DNA of 64,000 bases from Synechocystis sp. LKSZ1 (GCF_040436315.1 NZ_AP031572.1:2108001-2172000), one strand, 5' to 3'. Counted from the first letter of the stretch, positions 1 to 9,394 are shown. Made by a program: numbers and translations. The notes: generated by a model from the sequence alone, not told the origin.

Positions 1-1380
1 GATGTTGTAGCCTTCCTTTTGCAGGGCCTGTAGGACTTTGAGTAAACTTTGAGGTACATTGAGCAAAGCCGCTGTTCCGGTGGCCCCGTAGCCGGGGGGA
101 AAACCGTAGAGAATAATGGCAATCCGGCGCTCAGCCTTCGGTTTGCGTCGCAATTTGAGCCAATTTTTCACCCGACTGGTCAGACGTTGTACCCGTTCTG
201 GAATTAGATAAATCTCATCTCCCACTAGACCCCCGAGGGGAACGGTATCAATGGCCCCGTCCAATTCTGGCAGAGCGTAGAGCACCACACTTTGCAGGCC
301 CCCAATGCCCCGTCTTGTCCAGGAGTGAATATCTTGGATCAGCAGGGGTGCAGCGATGAAGTAGGGGACATTCTTGCGGCTGAGGATTTGCTTGGCCACT
401 TCCACCTGTCGTCCGGCCTCCATGGAACCCGCAGGGCCACCGACGAGGGGAAAACCAATGGTGGAGATAATGGCTTCAACCGGAACCGCTTCCTTATTAA
501 TTTTGACCCCTGGTAAAGCTTGTTCATCTCGGCTGGTGAGCCAATCCCGCACAATGATATGAGCTTCAACCCCGTTAATAAAAATCGGTAGGGGCAATAA
601 GCCTGCTTCCTCAAAGGCCTGAATTAACTGGGGAATGTAGCGTTGCTGGGTAATAACGTGTTTACGGTACAGCAATAAAGCCACCACGGGTTTCTGCCCA
701 CCGCCCCGTTGTTGATACCAGTGGAGATAATCCCTGGGACTGGTGAAGTAGCCCTCATAGTCACGATGCAACAGGCCCTTGTTAGGGGTTTCCTGGACGG
801 GGGGAATTTCTTGAACAGATAGACCTAAATAATTTTCGGCCAAGGCCCAACAGAGCGCCGCCACATTTTTCTGGCCCCCGGCGTTCCAATAACCATAGAT
901 AATCAGCCATTGCCGCAGATCCTGCACCTTACGGGCGGGAATAAATTTGAGCAATTTCGGGCCAGTTTTGAGAAAACTGAGATAACCCGCTAACTTATCC
1001 TCCTCTCGGCCACTGGAGAACTTGCTCAGGATCATCTGGATCGGTTTCGGCATCCCCTGGGGCTTATCGCCGATGCAAAATTGTCCTAATTGAGTCAAAG
1101 CCATCAACTCCAGGGCCGACTCAAATACCAAACGAATGGGAATCTCTTGAACTCTGACCCTCAACCATTGCACCTGGTCGTAGTCAAAGATCAGGCTGGC
1201 AAAAAAAACGTCGGCTTCAGCTAAGGCCGCTTCGACCTGTTTCGCTTGACTTTGCAAATCTCGGTCGTTAAAGGTCAGGACTTCTAGGCCTGGACAACCC
1301 TGCTGGGCTAATTGGGCGGCTTGTTGGTACAGACCCCGATTAAAGGCCTCAAAGCCCGTAATGATCACGATCCGTTTCAT
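1..1380 (-). CDS. ChlH-like magnesium chelatase large subunit (partial, N-terminal 460 residues)
   Basis: The frame is open from an ATG at 1380 to the left edge, so the C-terminus lies outside the window. The protein resembles the large porphyrin-binding subunit of Mg-chelatase (ChlH/BchH; CobN family), which with ChlI and ChlD inserts Mg2+ into protoporphyrin IX. Recognisable family segments are the N-terminal domain (SLIFDYDQV near residue 65), KFIPARKVQDLR and IYGYWNAGG near 150-170, and the stretch with LGGLVGDEIYLIPERV near 395, followed by GFPPGYGATGTAALLN. The main cyanobacterial ChlH, as I remember it, starts with a longer N-terminus (MFTNVKS-type) that is missing here and differs across the first 120 residues. 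This is therefore probably a second, divergent ChlH paralogue. CobN is the other possibility, but the DUF3479-like N-terminus favours ChlH. It is last in the leftward gene series. Confidence 0.8.
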   Translation of the reverse strand, partial: MKRIVIITGFEAFNRGLYQQAAQLAQQGCPGLEVLTFNDRDLQSQAKQVEAALAEADVFFASLIFDYDQVQWLRVRVQEIPIRLVFESALELMALTQLGQFCIGDKPQGMPKPIQMILSKFSSGREEDKLAGYLSFLKTGPKLLKFIPARKVQDLRQWLIIYGYWNAGGQKNVAALCWALAENYLGLSVQEIPPVQETPNKGLLHRDYEGYFTSPRDYLHWYQQRGGGQKPVVALLLYRKHVITQQRYIPQLIQAFEEAGLLPLPIFINGVEAHIIVRDWLTSRDEQALPGVKINKEAVPVEAIISTIGFPLVGGPAGSMEAGRQVEVAKQILSRKNVPYFIAAPLLIQDIHSWTRRGIGGLQSVVLYALPELDGAIDTVPLGGLVGDEIYLIPERVQRLTSRVKNWLKLRRKPKAERRIAIILYGFPPGYGATGTAALLNVPQSLLKVLQALQKEGYNI

Positions 1381-1455
1381 AATGTTCTCCGGCTAGACCA
1401 TTACTTAGTATTTTAATTCTTGTACAGTAGTTAGAGTGGGCAAAAGAGACGACGA

Positions 1456-2385
1456 CTAGGTGGGTTGGCCATTGAGCTTAAAAAAATTGGGATGGGTCGT
1501 CTGTAACCCAGCAGCCATCTGGTGGCCTCCGCCCCCCCAGGCCTGGGCAATGCGACTAACATCGGCCCCGGTGGATAAACTCCGCAGACTCCAGCCATGA
1601 TTGGTGCCACAGGCCGCAGTAAAAAAGGCCTGGGGATAGAGACGCAGTAACTCTGCACAAATATCGGAGGTATAGCGGCTTTCCTGATCCGTTTGGAGAT
1701 ACACATGGGGAATGTGGGGATAGCCCGCAATAATACCGATTTGATGGCGTTGCATCACCTGCTGAATAATCCGGTCTTTTTCCTGCTTTACACTTTTGCC
1801 GTACTCGACGGCAACTGCGACAAAGTCGGCCCCGAGGGCATAGTAACGGTCATAGACCTCAAAACTCCGGCCCGTGGCGGTATAGGAAAGGTGGACTAGT
1901 TCTGTCTGGGGCAGTTGATGAAGCCAGAGGTCGCGGTCACGCACATACTGCAAAAAAAGGGGAACCGGTTCCTCCGGAAAGAAATATTTCCAGGTAATGG
2001 TAGCTCCGCATTCCAGCATATCGAAGCCGAGGGTCAGGTTCCCTTGTGTTTGAAAGATCATTTGTTCTAACTTTCTGGGCTGGAGTAGGCCCCCGAGCAT
2101 TTCCTGGGCCGTTTTGTGGTGGTCGAGCAGGATCACCTGATGGCCGTCGGCTAACCAGGCCTGAAGAACCTCAGCGGGAAAGGAAAAGTCTACAATGTAG
2201 AGCGCTCGCGGTGAATGAGGATCGACAGAGGGAATCGGTTCGTTATAGGCACAACCCACAATTTCAATGGCCGGTGGGGGCGATTGTTGTTTCAGGTAGC
2301 GGTGACAAACCCAACTAGCCGCACTGCCATCGGCGCAGTCAATACCGGGCTTAACTTGGTGATAAAAAATAGTGGCATCCACCAT
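1456..2385 (-). CDS. DHH/DHHA1 family phosphoesterase
   Basis: A 309-residue DHH superfamily protein. Residues near 85-100 read VILLDHHKTA, the signature DHH metal-binding motif, and the C-terminal DHHA1 domain ends with GGGGHQMAAGL. The family includes oligoribonuclease-like (NrnA) and cyclic-dinucleotide phosphodiesterases that cleave short oligonucleotides with Mn2+. This one is short and has no membrane, GGDEF or CBS part, so a soluble NrnA-like or DHH hydrolase is the best guess and the substrate is unknown. The ATG at 2385 is preferred. A GTG two codons upstream (2391) is also possible. It follows recJ by about 70 bp on the same strand, so two DHH proteins sit side by side. Confidence 0.85.
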   Translation of the reverse strand: MVDATIFYHQVKPGIDCADGSAASWVCHRYLKQQSPPPAIEIVGCAYNEPIPSVDPHSPRALYIVDFSFPAEVLQAWLADGHQVILLDHHKTAQEMLGGLLQPRKLEQMIFQTQGNLTLGFDMLECGATITWKYFFPEEPVPLFLQYVRDRDLWLHQLPQTELVHLSYTATGRSFEVYDRYYALGADFVAVAVEYGKSVKQEKDRIIQQVMQRHQIGIIAGYPHIPHVYLQTDQESRYTSDICAELLRLYPQAFFTAACGTNHGWSLRSLSTGADVSRIAQAWGGGGHQMAAGLQTTHPNFFKLNGQPT

Positions 2386-2457
2386 GGTCACGTCGCTCTG
2401 AATCGTTATAAATACTAGGATACTGGCTTCGGTTCGTTCTCGGATAGGGGCCAGGGC

Positions 2458-4182
2458 CTAGGGAAGACGACAACCGACAATTTCCAGTTGCAATGTCTTT
2501 TCGCCGCGATAGTCATTGACCTGAAGCTTATAGGCCAGGTCGAGACAGGCCGGCAAAGGGGCGTATTCTCCCCAGCGCCAGGCAATGCCCTTTAGCTTTA
2601 TTTGACCAGGGCCATCGGTTAGGGTGAGTTGCAGATGCTTTTGCTCCTTGCCAACCCGTCGTTGTTCCAGCAGGCGCACCTGGGGTGTCCAAAAGACAGG
2701 AAACTCATTGCCAATGCCCCAGGGTTGTAATTGATCAATCTGTTGACGTAATTCAAAGGTCAAATCAGCAAATCGGGCCTCGGCATCGATCTTGACCAGG
2801 GGCCTAAGCTGTTCGGGCTGGAGATGCTCATGGGCAAACGTCCGTAACCGCTGCTGAAAGGCCTCTAAATTGGCCGCCGCTAGACTAAACCCCCCAGCGG
2901 CCCGATGGCCTCCAAATTTTCCCAACAGGTCTTTACATCGATCCAGGGCCTCGTAGATATGAAATTCCTCCGTGCCCCGAGCCGAACCACGAATCTGGCC
3001 CTCACCTTCCTCTGTGGCGATAAAAACTGGTACGCCGTAGCGTTCCACCAGACGCGAGGCCACAATGCCGATCACCCCATGGTGCCAATGGGGATGCACC
3101 ACTAGTAAAACTCGGTCTTCTTGCCAGAGAAGGGGGGTCGATTCAATCAGCTTAATGGCTTCCTGTTCAATGGTTTCGCACAGGGTCTGGCGTTGGCGGT
3201 TGGTCTCTTCGCACCGCTGGGCCTGTTCTTGGGCCAGGTCAGGATTAGTTGTAGTCAGGAGTTCAATTACCCACTGGGGATTGCCAATCCGTCCGACGGC
3301 ATTGATGCGGGGGCCAAGCTGAAAACCAATATCGTCGGGTTGCAAGCTTTTTTGGCCGACTTGAATATTTGCCACCTTGATCAAGGCCTGGACACCCAGG
3401 ATTTGGGACTGGGGCAGGAGACGTAGGCCGCGTTTGAGCCAGCGCCGATTCACGCCCACCAGGGGGGCTAAGTCTGCAATCGTACCCAGGGTGTATAGCT
3501 CTAGGAGTTGAGAAGTTAGGCCTGTCAGTTGACCGAGGCGTTGGGCGGTGGTAACGGCCAAAATATAGGCCACACCCACGCCAGCCAGACCATGGTAAAG
3601 GGAGGTTGCTGGCAATAGCTTCGGGTTAAGAATCGCTTGAGCTGGGGGCAGGATTTCCGGTAAGTCATGGTGGTCGGTGATGATTACCGTTAGACCCAGT
3701 TCTACCGCTAGGGCAATGGCCCCATAGGCAGAAATGCCGTTATCCACTGTCAAAATCAGCTTAATGCCCGCCTCTGCAAATTCCCGCACAATACGCTCGT
3801 TAATGCCGTAACCATCGGTCATACGACTGGGAATGGCGTAATCCACCTGGCCCCCGAGGAAACGCAGGGCCCGCAGAAGCAAGGCAGTACTGGTCATGCC
3901 GTCGGCATCGTAATCCCCACAGATTGCCACGGGGAGTTTTTCTTGAATGGCCTGACTTAGGAGTTCCACACTTTTTTCCAGGTCGGGAAACTCCGTTAAG
4001 GGATTCGGCAGAGCCAGGGCCTCCGGGTCACGAAACACCGCCGCTTGGGCTGGGTGGGTAATACCCCGATTGACGAGCACTTGGGCCAGTAGGGGGGCTA
4101 GGCCTGTGGCTTGGCTGATGGCCTGGACGGCATCGGCCGGCGGCGCGGCAATTTTCCAGCGTTGGCAAGGTAGAGAGGGCAT
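2458..4182 (-). CDS. recJ: Single-stranded-DNA-specific exonuclease RecJ
   Basis: RecJ degrades single-stranded DNA 5'-3' in recombination, mismatch and base excision repair. The protein has about 574 residues. The DHH core shows CGDYDADGMTST near residue 92 (motif I, metal-binding aspartates) and ITDHHDLPE near 170 (the DHH motif). The DHHA1 domain contains GGHRAAGGFSL near 435, followed by the C-terminal OB-fold region typical of RecJ. The length matches bacterial RecJ. ATG 4182 is the chosen start; a TTG three codons upstream is less likely. The gene lies 32 bp after murT in the leftward cluster and is followed by another DHH gene, so co-transcription is likely. Confidence 0.96.
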   Translation of the reverse strand: MPSLPCQRWKIAAPPADAVQAISQATGLAPLLAQVLVNRGITHPAQAAVFRDPEALALPNPLTEFPDLEKSVELLSQAIQEKLPVAICGDYDADGMTSTALLLRALRFLGGQVDYAIPSRMTDGYGINERIVREFAEAGIKLILTVDNGISAYGAIALAVELGLTVIITDHHDLPEILPPAQAILNPKLLPATSLYHGLAGVGVAYILAVTTAQRLGQLTGLTSQLLELYTLGTIADLAPLVGVNRRWLKRGLRLLPQSQILGVQALIKVANIQVGQKSLQPDDIGFQLGPRINAVGRIGNPQWVIELLTTTNPDLAQEQAQRCEETNRQRQTLCETIEQEAIKLIESTPLLWQEDRVLLVVHPHWHHGVIGIVASRLVERYGVPVFIATEEGEGQIRGSARGTEEFHIYEALDRCKDLLGKFGGHRAAGGFSLAAANLEAFQQRLRTFAHEHLQPEQLRPLVKIDAEARFADLTFELRQQIDQLQPWGIGNEFPVFWTPQVRLLEQRRVGKEQKHLQLTLTDGPGQIKLKGIAWRWGEYAPLPACLDLAYKLQVNDYRGEKTLQLEIVGCRLP

Positions 4183-4214
4183 CACTATCAAGGGGGGAAT
4201 CGGCAGGCAAGGCC

Positions 4215-5570
4215 CTAGAGAATTTTGCGGCCCGTCAGAATTTCTCGGACTTTCAACATTGCCGAATAGGTCGGCAGAATATGCAGAGTTTCCAGGTCAG
4301 GAGTATGGTCGAGGGCCTGTTGGATGGCCAGGGCCAGGTCGGGTTCCACTAAAAGCTGGAATGAATCATCGGCAGCTAAGCTATCCCGACTGTACTGCAA
4401 TCGCAGGGCCATGTCGTAGAGGCGGTCACCGCTGACAATAAAAGTACCACCGGATTGCACCAGAGCCTCGGTATCCACATCCCAGATCCAAGAGACATCA
4501 GTGCCATCAGGAATGCGGTCATTGAGCACCAGCAAAACCGTCGAGGTTTCACCCTGGGCCTTGAGGTCATTGACGGCACGGATGGTTTCATTCATGCCCA
4601 CGGGGTTTTTGGACAATAAAATGCGAACGGCTTTCCCCTCAATGGTCAATTCTTCCGCTCGGCCAAAGGCCGCTTTGAAGTTTTTAATATTGTTGAAAAT
4701 CTGCGGTGTGGCAATGCCCAATTCCTGGGCCACCAGACCAGCTGCCAGGGTGTTGTACTTGTTGTAAACCCCGATCAGGATTTGGGGCCATTCACTACTA
4801 TGGAAAGCAGGCTGACTTTTGCTAAAACCGCAACCTGGACAAGAAAAATCTCCTAAATGGGAGAGATACACGCCTTGGTAGTCGAGGGGATGGCCACAGC
4901 GGGGGCAGTAAATAGAATCAACAGCATGGGGAATGGCTTCGAGATAGAGTTTCGGTTCCGCCAGGCCGAAATAGCGAACGGTTTGGGGTAACTGTTGGCC
5001 TAGGTAGGAGAGGGTCGGGTCATCCGCATTGAGCACCACCACCGTTTCCGGGGGCAGGGGGGTAATGGCAGCCTGCCAGCGCTGACTAATGCTATCGACT
5101 TCACCGTAGCGGTCGAGTTGGTCACGAAACAGGTTCAGGGCCAAGATCACCCTAGACTGACAATCCTGGAGCACCAGGGGCAAGACATTTTCATCGACCT
5201 CTAGGATGGCAAAGTCCGTCTGTAATTGGCCAATCAGGTTGGTATCAGCCAGCAGGGCCGTCGCCAAGCCATTGATTAAATTGGCCCCCGTGGCATTATG
5301 AGTTACTCGCAGACCCTGGTCTTCTAGGATCGTGCGCAGGAGCAGGGAGGTCGTCGTTTTACCGTTGGTTCCCACCACCAAGATGACCCCCTGGCGAACC
5401 TGTTGGCAGAGCAGGGCCAGCAAACGGGGCTGGAGGCGGCGGGCAATGGCCCCCGGCATCACACTAGCGGCCCCGAGGCGGAGGAATCGGACAAGGGCCG
5501 TAATCGTTTTTGCTAGGCCAACAGCCAGGCCCAGACGAAGGCGGTCTCCTGTGGAAAGTTTACTACCCAT
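4215..5570 (-). CDS. murT: MurT-like Mur ligase (DUF1727 C-terminal domain)
   Basis: A 451-residue Mur ligase family protein. GTNGKTTTSLLL near residue 66 is the ATP-binding P-loop of the Mur ligase central domain. A CPRCG...CPGCGF cysteine pair near 222-250 is the zinc ribbon seen in MurT. The C-terminal part from about 315 (SKNPVGMNETI) matches DUF1727. In Gram-positive bacteria MurT works with the glutaminase GatD to amidate the D-glutamate of lipid II. No gatD-like gene is adjacent here, so the partner would have to be encoded elsewhere or the substrate differs. Gaps of 20 bp to the methyltransferase gene and 32 bp to recJ suggest one transcript. Confidence 0.88.
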   Translation of the reverse strand: MGSKLSTGDRLRLGLAVGLAKTITALVRFLRLGAASVMPGAIARRLQPRLLALLCQQVRQGVILVVGTNGKTTTSLLLRTILEDQGLRVTHNATGANLINGLATALLADTNLIGQLQTDFAILEVDENVLPLVLQDCQSRVILALNLFRDQLDRYGEVDSISQRWQAAITPLPPETVVVLNADDPTLSYLGQQLPQTVRYFGLAEPKLYLEAIPHAVDSIYCPRCGHPLDYQGVYLSHLGDFSCPGCGFSKSQPAFHSSEWPQILIGVYNKYNTLAAGLVAQELGIATPQIFNNIKNFKAAFGRAEELTIEGKAVRILLSKNPVGMNETIRAVNDLKAQGETSTVLLVLNDRIPDGTDVSWIWDVDTEALVQSGGTFIVSGDRLYDMALRLQYSRDSLAADDSFQLLVEPDLALAIQQALDHTPDLETLHILPTYSAMLKVREILTGRKIL

Positions 5571-5590
5571 AATGCCGTGAAGAGGGTGGA

Positions 5591-6874
5591 CTAATCCCCT
5601 ACTGTACAGGGATTTGGCCCCGTCAATTGTAGGCGATAGACCACCAGGCCGAGGAGACGCTGATCGGTGGACTGGGGATCAACCTCCGAGGGCCGAAAGG
5701 GATTGAGGATCACTAGCCGGAAGGAAAGAATCGGCTCTTCCCCAGGACGGGGTTGAGTTAGGGTCGCGGGCAGGAAAAACTGAATCCAGCGCCGTCCCAC
5801 CAGGGTAAAACTGCCTACCAGATAGCTTTCCTGCCAGAGTTGAAAGGTTATTTCCCGGCCGCCACTATTGGCCTCCAGACAAAAGGCATTGGCCCCAGGG
5901 GGAACCCGGAGACGCACCACCGCCTGAGCTTCTGTCCAACGGAAATGGGGCGGTTCATTTTCGAGGGGATACCAACCTTCTCCCAGTTGGATCTCCTCGC
6001 CCTGGCCCATGACGATCTGGGTTTTCGTAAAACGATTAATGTTGCTGGCATGGCCCCAGAGATGACTGTAGAGCCATTGGGGGTACTGGGGATAATGACT
6101 TCCCGGTAATGCCCGACAGAGGGCAAAGAGATTATCTCGATAGCTGCGCCAGGGTGGGAGGGCTGTCAACCACTGTATCCAGGCTGGACTGGGATAGACA
6201 TCATCCACCGTCACTTGCACCTCAAAGTTGTGGCACTTGAGCAATTCAGTCAATTCGTGGGCCGTAAACTCCCGGTTGTGGCGGCCATAGACCCCGTAAC
6301 CTGAATAGCTGTGCTGGATATTCCGGCCTTGCAGGAGTGCCAGTACATTTTTGAAGCTAGCAATATTGGGGGTGGTTAACAATAGATAGCCGCCGGGTTT
6401 AAGCAAACGATGGATTTCCGCCAGCATAAAACTGGGATCCATGATTAAATGTTCGATAATTTCACAACAGAGAATAATATCAAAAGCCTGGTCTGGAAAG
6501 GGAAAAGGGTCGGTCTCCAGGTTAAAGAGGGGATAGGTATATTCGTGGTCTTCCTGATAGGCTCGACTACGAATCCTCTCTGTTTTAGTCCCTCCTCCTG
6601 GGGTGCGATAGTCGGCAAAGAAATTGGCGGTGCTAACGTTATAACCAAAATATTTTTGAATCAAAAAGGTCATAAAGTAAGGAGAGGCCCCTAGTTCCAG
6701 TACTTGCACCTCACCGGATAGCACGGGTAACTGTTCGAGGGTTTTGCGGAAACGCTGTAGGTGGGAATTAATGTATTCTTCCCCTTCTTGGGAGCGGCCC
6801 AGTTGCTCAAACAGGTCAAAGCTGAGCAGATAGGTTTTGAGTTCGGAATCCGGGGGCAGGGAGGAAATCGCCAT
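5591..6874 (-). CDS. Class I SAM-dependent methyltransferase with C-terminal beta-rich domain
   Basis: A 427-residue protein with a Rossmann-type methyltransferase domain. VQVLELGASPYF near residue 58 is motif I (SAM binding), DIILCCEIIEHL near 132 is motif II/post-I, and RLLKPGGYLLLTTPNI near 155 is motif III. The last 130 residues are rich in short hydrophobic strands and look like a separate beta domain (AVVRLRVPPGANAFCLEA...). This arrangement is seen in methyltransferases acting on sugars, lipids or natural products. The substrate cannot be read from the sequence. It is 22 bp downstream of the endonuclease V gene and 20 bp upstream of murT, all leftward. Confidence 0.85.
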   Translation of the reverse strand: MAISSLPPDSELKTYLLSFDLFEQLGRSQEGEEYINSHLQRFRKTLEQLPVLSGEVQVLELGASPYFMTFLIQKYFGYNVSTANFFADYRTPGGGTKTERIRSRAYQEDHEYTYPLFNLETDPFPFPDQAFDIILCCEIIEHLIMDPSFMLAEIHRLLKPGGYLLLTTPNIASFKNVLALLQGRNIQHSYSGYGVYGRHNREFTAHELTELLKCHNFEVQVTVDDVYPSPAWIQWLTALPPWRSYRDNLFALCRALPGSHYPQYPQWLYSHLWGHASNINRFTKTQIVMGQGEEIQLGEGWYPLENEPPHFRWTEAQAVVRLRVPPGANAFCLEANSGGREITFQLWQESYLVGSFTLVGRRWIQFFLPATLTQPRPGEEPILSFRLVILNPFRPSEVDPQSTDQRLLGLVVYRLQLTGPNPCTVGD

Positions 6875-6896
6875 GGCAGGGGATTGGGGAGGATAC

Positions 6897-7544
6897 TCAA
6901 GCAGAATAGGATTTACTCAGTTTATCCGCTAGGCGGGTCGGTTCTGGTAAACGATAGCGGCTTAAACAGGCCTTCACGTAATCTAAGACGGTGGGTAGGT
7001 CAAGACGATGGCCTTGGGAAATGTAGAGGGGCCTGACCCCAACACGAGAGCGCAGAACCGCACCGATGGTTTCCTGCTGATCCATCAGGGGCACCCACTG
7101 GCCTTTTTCAAGAGGCACCGGGTCATGCAGGCCGACCAAACGGGATTTGGCCACGGCAATGGTGGGTTTATCGAGAACCACGCCTAGGTGACAGGCCAGG
7201 CCAAAACGACGGGGATGGGCCAGGCCCTGGCCATCCACCAAAATCATGTCCGCTTGCTGGTGTAGTTTATGCCACGCTGCCAACAGGGCCGGTAATTCCC
7301 GAAAAGAGAGATAGCCAGGGATATAGGGAAAACTCGTGAGAATTTCCGCAACGGCTGTCTCTAGAACCTCCAGGCCGGGATAGCTCAGGACAACGATGGC
7401 CGCCCGGCTCAGACGGCCCTTTTGGGGAAAGGCCACATCCACCCCGGCAATGGTCTGGGGCGGGGTGAATTGATTATGGAGAATGACACGATGGCGCAGT
7501 TCTGCCTGGATTTGCTGGGCCTCGGCCAGAGAGGGGATCACCAT
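6897..7544 (-). CDS. nfi: Endonuclease V
   Basis: Endonuclease V cleaves the second phosphodiester 3' to deoxyinosine and acts in repair of deaminated adenine. The protein has 215 residues, close to the bacterial norm. TIAGVDVAF near residue 31 carries the first catalytic aspartate, PYIPGYLSFRE near 72 is the PYIP wedge with the glutamate-containing FRE motif, ILVDGQGLAHPRRFGLA near 100 supplies the next aspartate and the H-P-R signature, and AVAKSRL near 131 completes the family pattern. ATG 7544 is the start. It heads the leftward cluster with the methyltransferase, murT and recJ genes. Confidence 0.95.
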   Translation of the reverse strand: MVIPSLAEAQQIQAELRHRVILHNQFTPPQTIAGVDVAFPQKGRLSRAAIVVLSYPGLEVLETAVAEILTSFPYIPGYLSFRELPALLAAWHKLHQQADMILVDGQGLAHPRRFGLACHLGVVLDKPTIAVAKSRLVGLHDPVPLEKGQWVPLMDQQETIGAVLRSRVGVRPLYISQGHRLDLPTVLDYVKACLSRYRLPEPTRLADKLSKSYSA

Positions 7545-7606
7545 AGGGAGAGAGCAAGCTTGATAATATAAAGTTAACCTTTGGCCCTTGCTTAGACTTA
7601 AAAAAC

Positions 7607-7912
7607 ATGTCCAATCCTTCCGATAGCGAGACGAAAATTCCTCAAGTTGAAGTGGATTTTGACCCGGCTTCTGTTCCCACCCTGACGGAAAAACTCGGCC
7701 AACTACAACGGCAATTCCAACAGTGGTTTGCGACCCTACCCAACCCGGCCAAGGTCGCAGTGGTCATTGCCCTAATTTTTGTGGCCCTTTCCCTCTTGAC
7801 CAAAGTGCTACACTTGGTCGCCTCCCTGATCAGTGTGGCTATCATGGCCCTGGTGCTGTACGGGCTCTACCGCATTTTTCTGCGCCCCGATTCCTCGAAT
7901 CTGCGCCCCTAA
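7607..7912 (+). CDS. Small conserved-type membrane protein
   Basis: A 101-residue protein that I cannot assign to a named family. Residues 1-45 are polar. Two closely spaced hydrophobic segments follow, about 48-66 (VAVVIALIFVALSLLTKVL) and 68-88 (VASLISVAIMALVLYGLY), and the C-terminus is short and basic. It would be a double-spanning membrane protein. It is divergent from the nfi cluster across a 62-bp gap that must hold both promoters. Its stop is only 3 bp before the helicase start, so the two are probably co-transcribed. Confidence 0.75.
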   Translation: MSNPSDSETKIPQVEVDFDPASVPTLTEKLGQLQRQFQQWFATLPNPAKVAVVIALIFVALSLLTKVLHLVASLISVAIMALVLYGLYRIFLRPDSSNLRP

Positions 7913-7915
7913 CCC

Positions 7916-9394
7916 ATGGCCCGTTCTCCGACACTGACCTACGACCGTGGAACCTTGTTACTTCATCCGCCGCCGAGGGGCCAGGCCTGGATTCAATTTG
8001 TCACCTGGGATGACCGTGTTGAAAAATTTCGCCTGCCGGCCTACCGCTACCGGGCCTTGGTGGAATGTCTCCAAGCTGAACAGATCGAATTCATCGACCA
8101 GGCCAGGGCCTTTAGCCCCCTGGAACTGATCCCCAGTATTGAGCGACAACCCTTTCCTCACCAAGCAGAGGCCCTCAAAGCCTGGAAAAAGGCTAATCGT
8201 CAAGGCGTCGTCGTTTTACCCACAGCGGCTGGCAAAACCTTTGTGGCCCAATTGGCCCTTCAATCGACCCCCCGAACAACCCTGGTGCTGGTGCCAACGC
8301 TGGACTTGATGCACCAATGGTACGAGCAAATGACCAAATTGTTTCCCCAGACGGAGGTGGGCCTGCTAGGGGGCGGCTCGAGCGACCGCAGTCCGATTTT
8401 GATCTCGACCTACCACAGCGCAGCGATCCATGCCGAAAGCCTGGGGAATCGCTATGCTCTGCTCATTTTCGACGAATGCCACCATTTGCCCAGTAACTTT
8501 TTTCGGGTGATTGCGGAATATTCCCTGGCCCCCTACCGTCTTGGCTTGACCGCGACTCCCGAACGCAGTGATGGCAGTCACCAGGAGTTAGACCATCTGA
8601 TTGGCCCGGTGGTGTACCACAAAGTTGTGGAAGACTTGGCCGGAGGAACCCTAGCTGAGCATCGAGTGGTGCAGATCAAGGTGAAACTGTCGACTGAAGA
8701 ACGACAACGCTACGACCAAGCGATCCAGACCCGCAATGACTTTCTACACCAGACAAAAATTAGCTTGGGTAGTTTAAGCGGTTGGCAACAGTTTGTGATA
8801 GTCAGTGCTGGTTCAGCCCAGGGCCGCCGGGCCATGCTGGCCCACCGCGAGGCGAAGGAAATCTCCCTAGGTACCGAGGGTAAACTGCGGGTACTGGCGG
8901 AGATTTTGGCGGAACATCAACCAGAACCGATCTTGATTTTTACCAACGACAACGCCACGGTCTATTGCATTTCCCAACAGTTTTTGATTCCGGCCCTCAC
9001 CCACCAAACGTCAGTCAAAGAACGCCACGAAATTTTGTCCGCGTTCCGTGCCGGTCAATACTGTGCCCTCGTAACGTCCCATGTTTTGAATGAAGGGGTA
9101 GATGTCCCCAGTGTCAAAATTGCGGTGATCCTTTCGGGGACAGGTTCCACCAGGGAGTACGTGCAACGGTTAGGACGAATTCTGCGTAAGCATCCCGAAG
9201 GGGCCAAGTTGGCCCTGCTCTATGAAGTCGTGGCGGAGGATACCAGCGAAGAAAAAACGGCCCAGCGGCGTAAGCAGGCCAGTTACCGCCCAGAAGGGAC
9301 GGTGCGGCAGTTGGAGCTATTACCTGGCCAGCAAGTGCGTCCGCTCCGAGCTGCCGAGGGCGGAGACAGCTATGGTTGGGAGGAAGAAGAGTAG
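7916..9394 (+). CDS. XPB/Rad25-like DEAD/DEAH-box helicase
   Basis: A 492-residue superfamily 2 helicase. Motif I is PTAAGKT near residue 98, motif II is FDECHH near 186, motif III is LTATPER near 212, and the C-terminal RecA lobe has LIFTNDN near 342, VLNEGVDVPS near 392 and QRLGRILRK near 417 (motif VI). The N-terminal 85 residues resemble the damage-recognition-type region found in XPB-like helicases of archaea and some bacteria. In archaea XPB pairs with the Bax1 nuclease; no such gene is adjacent here. A DNA-unwinding role in repair is likely, but this is a family-level inference. It starts 3 bp after the small membrane protein gene. Confidence 0.88.
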   Translation: MARSPTLTYDRGTLLLHPPPRGQAWIQFVTWDDRVEKFRLPAYRYRALVECLQAEQIEFIDQARAFSPLELIPSIERQPFPHQAEALKAWKKANRQGVVVLPTAAGKTFVAQLALQSTPRTTLVLVPTLDLMHQWYEQMTKLFPQTEVGLLGGGSSDRSPILISTYHSAAIHAESLGNRYALLIFDECHHLPSNFFRVIAEYSLAPYRLGLTATPERSDGSHQELDHLIGPVVYHKVVEDLAGGTLAEHRVVQIKVKLSTEERQRYDQAIQTRNDFLHQTKISLGSLSGWQQFVIVSAGSAQGRRAMLAHREAKEISLGTEGKLRVLAEILAEHQPEPILIFTNDNATVYCISQQFLIPALTHQTSVKERHEILSAFRAGQYCALVTSHVLNEGVDVPSVKIAVILSGTGSTREYVQRLGRILRKHPEGAKLALLYEVVAEDTSEEKTAQRRKQASYRPEGTVRQLELLPGQQVRPLRAAEGGDSYGWEEEE

